64,000 bases of DNA from UMGS1994 sp944386155 (GTDB taxonomy: Bacteria; Bacillota; Clostridia; TANB77; CAG-508), in the NCBI GenBank assembly GCA_963931085.1, contig OZ006973.1, forward strand, positions 1,364,001 through 1,428,000, written 5' to 3'. Positions 58,878-64,000 of the stretch are shown in pieces (the first letter of the stretch is position 1; each line of letters opens with the position of its first letter). The notes below the pieces were generated by a model. That model was not told where the DNA came from, searched no databases, and was given only the letters and a program-made list of their open reading frames with translations. The translations under genes were made by a program, and so were the position numbers.

Positions 58878-59798
58878 CTACTCTTCTTCTAAAGTTACTG
58901 TTGCACCAATAATTCCAGCGTCATTTTTAAATTTAGCTACCTTTATTTCTGGTGAAGATTCCTGATTATACGTACTATTAGGCTCTTTTAATTTATCTAA
59001 TAACTTTTTGAAAATTGGATTATCCTCATAATATGCAAAACTTCCGCCAAGTGAAATTACTTCAGGTTCAAATATATCTATTATATTGCATAATCCTACT
59101 TTTAGATAATCTAAATATTCATCTATAACCTTTTCTATTTTTTCATTATTAAAATCTAGTAATTTTTCATTTAAATATCTTCCTGTAAAATCATTATCAA
59201 TTTCTAAAACTTCTGCTATATTTCTTTTTAAAGCTCTCATTGAAGCATAAGTTTCAAAACATCCTCTTTTACCACAATTACATTGAAGACCATCTTTGAC
59301 TATGACCATATGTCCTATTTCAAAACCAGCATATCTTTTAGGCTCTAATAGTTTGCCTCCCATAAACACTGCTGCACCAATTCCTGTACCCATGCACAAA
59401 AACACACAATCATCTGCATCTTTTAAAGATCCATAATATTTTTCAGCTATTGCTGCACATTTTGAATCATTTCTAATTTGCATTGGTAAATTTATTGTTT
59501 TTTGAAGTTCAGAAATTATATCAAATTTGAAAAGACCTAAATTAGGTGACTTCACAATTATATTATCTTTTATAGTTCCTGGTGCCGCAATTCCAATCAT
59601 ATCTATTTCTGAAATACTTAATTGAGTATCATCTAAAACTTCATTGATTAATTCTAAAATATGATTTACTAATGCTTCTTTAATATTCTGTTTGTCTTGC
59701 TTGCTTAAATCTATTCCTGACATATCTATTAAGTTACCATTTTTGATAACTCCAACGCCGACATGGCTTCCACCTATATCAACACCTATTCTTATCAT
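58878..59798 (-). CDS. ROK-family sugar kinase (glucokinase-like)
   Basis: 306 residues. N-terminal phosphate motif RIGVDIGGSHVGVGVI, then MIGIAAPGTI, RNDSKCAAIAEKYYG with the catalytic Asp, the second ATP motif CMGTGIGAAVFMGG and the ROK zinc signature CNCGKRGCFETYAS. It phosphorylates glucose or a related sugar with ATP. AAAGGAG precedes the ATG. Regulatory ROK members have an N-terminal DNA-binding domain, which is absent. Confidence 0.93.
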   Translation of the reverse strand: MIRIGVDIGGSHVGVGVIKNGNLIDMSGIDLSKQDKQNIKEALVNHILELINEVLDDTQLSISEIDMIGIAAPGTIKDNIIVKSPNLGLFKFDIISELQKTINLPMQIRNDSKCAAIAEKYYGSLKDADDCVFLCMGTGIGAAVFMGGKLLEPKRYAGFEIGHMVIVKDGLQCNCGKRGCFETYASMRALKRNIAEVLEIDNDFTGRYLNEKLLDFNNEKIEKVIDEYLDYLKVGLCNIIDIFEPEVISLGGSFAYYEDNPIFKKLLDKLKEPNSTYNQESSPEIKVAKFKNDAGIIGATVTLEEE

Positions 59799-59871
59799 AA
59801 TAAACTCCTTTTTTATTTATTATATTACACTATTTATCTAAAAATCGCAAATATTATTTTTATTATAAAAT

Positions 59872-59905
59872 AAAATAAGGAACGTAAATACGCTCCTTTA
59901 TTTTT
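59872..59905 (-). terminator. Terminator after pilC
   Basis: AAAATAAGGAACG / CGCTCCTTTATTTT imperfect stem, overlapping the pilC stop region, T-tract on either side. Confidence 0.65.
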
Positions 59906-61262
59906 ATAAATACGCACTGAATAAGAAAGATCCCATATAAACTTGAATACATGGTACTAGTACTACAACTACAAAGAATACAAGTACTACACCAACTATT
60001 GAATAACTTATTTCTGGTAAAACTTTCATTATCTTTTGTAATATATTATCTATATCCATTTCAACATATTCAAGTAACTTATCAAGCATTGCACCTAAGT
60101 CTGTTTGCATACCAACTTTAAGCATTTCAGTTGTCATTCTATTTCCAAATCCCGCTTCTTCAAAAGGAGTAACCCATGATTGTCCAATCATAATATTATT
60201 TATAGATGATTCAACTATTGACATCATAACATTATTTCTAATAACATTTTTTGAAACTTCTAAAGCTTGCTGAATTCTCATACCATTTTTTATATTTAAT
60301 GTTACAGCTTTCATAACTCTAGAAAAATCTAAAGCATAGATTAATGGTCCAAAAATAGGCATTGTATATTTAAAATAATGATACTTATATTTTCCAACTG
60401 GTGTATGTACATATACTACTATTGCAACAATTACTGCGAGTATTATTCCTGCTGGAACATACCACCATATTAATGCCTTATCTAGAAAGTTTGAAAACCA
60501 CATAGTAGGAGCAGGTAATTTTTCTTGAGATCCAACTGCATCAAACACTTCTTGAATAGAAGGTATTGCATAAAGAGTACCTATTATTAATAGTAAAATC
60601 ATTCCTACAAATTGTATTAAATTAGGAATTATAATTTTTTTAACTTTTCTTATCAAGGCATCATTACTATCTAAATATGCTAAGGCTTGTTCTAATGATT
60701 TAACAAGTGACCCTGAAAGCTCTCCAACTTTAATCATATTTGTATAAATTACTGGAAATACATTTTCATAGTATTCCATAGTAGTATACATATAATCTCC
60801 GCCTTCAACACCTGATAATATATCTTCCAAAACTCCTCTTAAACTAGGATTTTCTGTAGATTGAATTACAGTCTGAAGTGCATGTATATTATTAAAATCA
60901 GCTTTTTTCAAAAGCAAAAAACTTTGAGTAAAAACCATAACATCTCTTTTAGTAATTTTTTGTGTACTTAAATATTTTGATTTAAAAGATTGATATGTAG
61001 AAACTTTCTCTTTTTTATTTCTATTATTATACAAAAGATCAATCTGTGCTGGTGACATATCTTTTAGCACAGCTTCAGCATCTTTATGATTTCTAGCTTT
61101 ATATTTATCTTTTGTACCAAAGTTTACTGCTTGCTGAATATCAATTGGGACTAAATCATTTTTCTTAAGTTTTTTTACTAATTCAGCTTTTGTCATTCCT
61201 GAAATAGTATTTTTTACAACTCGTCCGTTTTTAGTCATAGCCTTATATTGATAAGTTGGCAT
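59904..61262 (-). CDS. pilC: Type IV pilus/type II secretion inner-membrane platform protein PilC (GspF)
   Basis: 452 residues. N-terminal MPTYQYKAMTKNGRVVKNTI and AELVKKLKKNDLVPIDIQ, then two T2SSF domains (about 105-230 and 305-430) with three membrane spans: KKIIIPNLIQFVGMILLLII, WYVPAGIILAVIVAIVVYV and ISYSIVGVVLVFFVVVVLVP. The first domain has FTQSFLLLKKADFNNIHALQ, the second FSRVMKAVTLNIKNGMRIQQ. PilC connects the motor ATPases with the pilus. Third gene of the pilB-pilT-pilC run. AGGAGG before the ATG. Confidence 0.93.
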   Translation of the reverse strand: MPTYQYKAMTKNGRVVKNTISGMTKAELVKKLKKNDLVPIDIQQAVNFGTKDKYKARNHKDAEAVLKDMSPAQIDLLYNNRNKKEKVSTYQSFKSKYLSTQKITKRDVMVFTQSFLLLKKADFNNIHALQTVIQSTENPSLRGVLEDILSGVEGGDYMYTTMEYYENVFPVIYTNMIKVGELSGSLVKSLEQALAYLDSNDALIRKVKKIIIPNLIQFVGMILLLIIGTLYAIPSIQEVFDAVGSQEKLPAPTMWFSNFLDKALIWWYVPAGIILAVIVAIVVYVHTPVGKYKYHYFKYTMPIFGPLIYALDFSRVMKAVTLNIKNGMRIQQALEVSKNVIRNNVMMSIVESSINNIMIGQSWVTPFEEAGFGNRMTTEMLKVGMQTDLGAMLDKLLEYVEMDIDNILQKIMKVLPEISYSIVGVVLVFFVVVVLVPCIQVYMGSFLFSAYL

Positions 61263-61348
61263 TTTTATACCTCCTACTTACATTAGTTAACTTTTCTTTA
61301 TTCTATCATATAAAAAATATTTTTTGTATATCAATATTATCCTTTTTA

Positions 61349-62446
61349 TTATCCTTTGTGCATTTTTAAATTTGATATCGTTCTTTCTAATGCTGTATAA
61401 TTTTTCTCTTCTATTTGTTCCTTTGCTTGATCAATCGTTATTCTTCCTTTTATTACTAAACTTGCTAAAGAATTTAATAAACTAATACTTCCCTTTTCAA
61501 GACTTCCTTGTACAGCATCTTCTAATTCTGAAATACTAAATTTTTCTTTTCTTAAACATCCTGCAACAATATTATCAACAACCATTACTTCTGGAACCAT
61601 TACTAAGTCATTTCCATCTGCAGACTTTATTAATCTTTGTGAAACAACTATTTTTAGTAATGCTGCCATTAAATATTTAATTTGTGCTTGGTCTGAAAAA
61701 TCATAGAAATTTATAATTCTATCTATTGTCTCTGCACAAGATTTTGTATGTAGAGTTCCTATTACTAAATGTCCTGATTCTGCCATATCTATAGCAGCTT
61801 CCATTGTAAACCTGTCACGAATCTCTCCTATTACTAGAATATCACAGTCTTCTCTTAGAGCATTTCTAACACCATCTACGAAAGTTAGAGAGTCTGCTCC
61901 TTCACCAACCTCTTTTTGTATAATGATTGATTTTTTAGATTTATGTTTGTATTCAACCGGAGCTTCTAAAGTTAATATTTTTTTATTTTGTTTTTCATTT
62001 ATATTATTAATTAAAGCATTAAGAGTCGTTGATTTACCTGAATTAGTTTTACCTGTAACTAATATTACTCCTTGAGGTTGATATGTCATTTGTCTTACAA
62101 CATCAGGAATTCCTAATTCTTCAAAAGCAGGTAAAGTATTTTTAATAATTCTCAAAGTAAATAAAGGAATTCCATCCATATTAGATATATTAACCCTCAT
62201 TCTTATTCCTTTATAAATTAAAGATGTATCTAATCTTCTATCATCTTTAAACTTCTCATCTAGAATAACATTTCCTTTTACTATATAATCATAAACAGTA
62301 TATATATCTTCTTCTGTAACTACATTTTCTTTTGATGGAACTAAAGATTTTTTTATCCTTAGAACTGGCTTTAACCCACATATAATATGTATGTCTGATG
62401 CGTCATTTGCTATTCCTTCGTCTAATACTTTTTCAAAATCTATCAT
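61349..62446 (-). CDS. pilT: Twitching motility ATPase PilT
   Basis: 365 residues from ATG 62446 (GGAGG upstream; the ATG four codons earlier lies in that site). ASDIHIICGLKPVLRI at the N-terminus, Walker A VTGKTNSGKSTTLNA, an Asp box (VEYKHKSKKSIIIQKEVG), Walker B DCDILVIGEIRDRFTMEAAI, and the His box HLVIGTLHTKSCAET. PilT powers pilus retraction. It lacks the AIRNLIRE form of the C-terminal motif (it has CLRKEKFSISELEDAVQGS), so it is a divergent member. Confidence 0.9.
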   Translation of the reverse strand: MIDFEKVLDEGIANDASDIHIICGLKPVLRIKKSLVPSKENVVTEEDIYTVYDYIVKGNVILDEKFKDDRRLDTSLIYKGIRMRVNISNMDGIPLFTLRIIKNTLPAFEELGIPDVVRQMTYQPQGVILVTGKTNSGKSTTLNALINNINEKQNKKILTLEAPVEYKHKSKKSIIIQKEVGEGADSLTFVDGVRNALREDCDILVIGEIRDRFTMEAAIDMAESGHLVIGTLHTKSCAETIDRIINFYDFSDQAQIKYLMAALLKIVVSQRLIKSADGNDLVMVPEVMVVDNIVAGCLRKEKFSISELEDAVQGSLEKGSISLLNSLASLVIKGRITIDQAKEQIEEKNYTALERTISNLKMHKG

Positions 62447-62465
62447 TTTAACCTCCATATTATTA

Positions 62466-64000
62466 CTATTTGTTGAATAATACTACTTTTTTATCTAATT
62501 CTTCTAATGTTGTTCTTCCATCTAATACCTTATATAATCCATCTATTTCAAAAGGTAAATATCCATCCTTTAAAGCTTGCGTTCTAATTTCATAAGTAGA
62601 TGCACCATTAACAACTAGTTCTTTTATATGATCTGTCATACTTAAAATCTCTATAATAGCAATTCTTCCTAGATAACCTGTGTTATTACATTCTTTACAT
62701 CCTACAGTTTGATATGTATATTTTCCTCTAAAATCAAATTTAATTCCATAAGGAGCTGCAAGTTTATTCATAGCTTCTTTTTCTTCTTCTGTAAACTGTC
62801 TTTTTTTAGCACAGTGAGGACATACCCTTCTTACTAATCTTTGTGAAACACATGTTGCGACTGTACTTGATATATCATAATCAGAAATTCCAAGTTTTCT
62901 TAATCTAGTAATAACTTCTACAGCATTTATTGTATGAATTGTAGATAATACATAGTGTCCAGTTTGACCTGCTTGCATTGCAATTTCAGCTGTCTCTAAA
63001 TCTCTTATTTCTCCTACTAATATAATATTAGGGTCTTGTCTTAAAACTGTTCTAAGAGAACTTGCAAAAGTTGCTTTAGGTCCTACTTCAACTTGATTTA
63101 ATCCTTCTATTCTAATTTCAACTGGATCTTCTATTGTAATAATATTAACATCTGGAGTATTTAAAGTATTTATAATACTGTATAAAGTAGTTGTTTTTCC
63201 TTCTCCAGTTGGAGCAGCTACAATTGTAATAGAATTTCTTTTATCAAAATGTTTTTTTACAAAATTTTCTTCTCTAGGAAAACCAAGTTCATATATATCT
63301 CTTATCTTTGCCTCTTTTTTTAGTAAACGTAAAACAAACTTTTCTCCATATATAGTAAGCTGTGAAGAAACACGAATATTGTAATCAGGATAAAGTAATA
63401 TTCTACCATCTTGATCTTCTTGTTTTTCCTGATACATATTAGAAATTGCTTTCAATCTTCCTATTATTTGAGATTGCTTTTCCTTTTCTATTTTTGCAAC
63501 AACTATTAAATTACCATCAATTCTATATCTTACCCTAATTATATTCTCCATTGGTTCTATATGAATATCTGATGCATTTTTTTCCATTGCTGTTTTTATA
63601 ATAGTATCTATTAATTTAACAACATCTTGTCCTACTGTTGTTAGATTATCAGTTGAAGTTCCTTCTAATGATTTTAAAGTATTCTCTAAATTAGAATCAA
63701 AAGTTAAATATCTTTCCATTTGATATCCATTATGTAATAACAATAATCTAACTTGCTCTACCGCTTTTTTATTTGTTAAATCAGAAAAACAAACTTTTAC
63801 CTTACCATTATATTCCTCAAATGGTACAGCTTTGCTTCTTTTACAAACATCTAAAGATAAATAATCTGTTGGTTGTATTCTTAATACATTATTGTTTAAT
63901 AATACAACCTTTTCATTTAATATTTCTCCTAATGCCTTTAATAGTTCATTCTCATCACATAAATTTAAAAAATGAATTATATCTACTAACTTTTTATTAG
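62466..64000 (-). CDS. pilB: Type IV pilus assembly ATPase PilB (GspE), N-terminus beyond the window
   Basis: The frame is open to the right edge, so at least 511 residues are coded here and the start is missing. The N-terminal T2SSE_N-like part contains VPFEEYNGKVKVCFSDLTNK. The ATPase core has ASDIHIEPMENIIRVRYRID, Walker A VAAPTGEGKTTTLYSIINTL, VEIRIEGLNQVEVGPK, Walker B DPNIILVGEIRDLETAEIAM and GHYVLSTIHTINAVEVITR. A zinc four-cysteine motif follows (CPHCAKKR and CKECNNTGYLG). PilB drives pilus extension; pilT and pilC follow. A methionine at 63743 inside the frame is not the true start. Confidence 0.95.
   Translation of the reverse strand, partial: NKKLVDIIHFLNLCDENELLKALGEILNEKVVLLNNNVLRIQPTDYLSLDVCKRSKAVPFEEYNGKVKVCFSDLTNKKAVEQVRLLLLHNGYQMERYLTFDSNLENTLKSLEGTSTDNLTTVGQDVVKLIDTIIKTAMEKNASDIHIEPMENIIRVRYRIDGNLIVVAKIEKEKQSQIIGRLKAISNMYQEKQEDQDGRILLYPDYNIRVSSQLTIYGEKFVLRLLKKEAKIRDIYELGFPREENFVKKHFDKRNSITIVAAPTGEGKTTTLYSIINTLNTPDVNIITIEDPVEIRIEGLNQVEVGPKATFASSLRTVLRQDPNIILVGEIRDLETAEIAMQAGQTGHYVLSTIHTINAVEVITRLRKLGISDYDISSTVATCVSQRLVRRVCPHCAKKRQFTEEEKEAMNKLAAPYGIKFDFRGKYTYQTVGCKECNNTGYLGRIAIIEILSMTDHIKELVVNGASTYEIRTQALKDGYLPFEIDGLYKVLDGRTTLEELDKKVVLFNK

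Overview
The window is 64 kb of a very AT-rich, low-GC Gram-positive chromosome. Native genes look to be roughly a quarter G+C by eye. It reads as an anaerobic, spore-forming clostridial-type bacterium. Support comes from an uninterrupted pro-sigma-K gene, a flavodiiron/rubredoxin oxygen-detoxification pair, an hrcA gene with CIRCE-like operators, the Firmicutes ireB-ruvX-DUF1292 cluster, mini-RNase III and RbgA. Nearly all genes lie on the minus strand. The species cannot be named from the sequence alone.

Layout. 1-8 kb: start of hrcA (cut by the window edge), then hemW, whiA and prmC as one operon, a structured RNA that is probably 6S RNA, a PflX-type radical SAM protein, and a uraA-upp uracil salvage operon with a leader peptide and an attenuator-like hairpin. 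7.8-25 kb: sigK, fprA-rubredoxin, membrane proteins, a radical SAM/SPASM-like protein, a strikingly GC-rich purB with its own GC-rich terminator (foreign), recN, an inosine/xanthosine triphosphatase, a foreign-looking cupin gene, an Ltp/PASTA surface protein, a frameshifted AAA_14/DUF4143 ATPase, a hicA(broken)-hicB locus, pepT and small genes. 25-42.4 kb: an accessory island that ends in the 3' end of a tRNA-Glu(CTC) gene. It is built of tandem modules, each delimited by a copy of the tRNA 3' end plus its terminator, TGTGCAA-type repeats and a small DUF6809-like gene. Cargo is an Lsa-type ABC-F protein and an Erm/KsgA-type methylase (antibiotic resistance type), hydrolases, a gpmA-AraC-ABC-ABC-ZIP operon (probable metal or siderophore uptake), a CPBP protease and an AlbA_2 regulator followed by a 20-bp tandem array. 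Cargo genes are separated by compact terminator-promoter modules and a recurrent AATTACAATT motif. 42.4-64 kb: mrnC, rbgA, a lipobox-containing protein, ireB-ruvX-DUF1292, and a type IV pilus-like region (pilB, pilT, pilC and a large TadZ/CpaE-like ATPase), with a cell-wall glucosaminidase, an acyl-CoA synthetase and a ROK glucokinase.

Most notable observation. Three genes (the DUF4143 ATPase, ruvX and hicA) need a +1 frameshift to give their family's protein. In all three the shift lies exactly at an in-frame CGG codon, where skipping the C puts a GGA glycine codon in the expected place. By eye I found no in-frame CGG in any intact AT-rich gene of the window. It appears only in the foreign purB (three) and cupin (one) genes and in one decayed gene copy. 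This could be programmed +1 shifting or quadruplet (CGGA) decoding at a rare or unassigned codon. It could also be chance pseudogenes or an assembly artefact.
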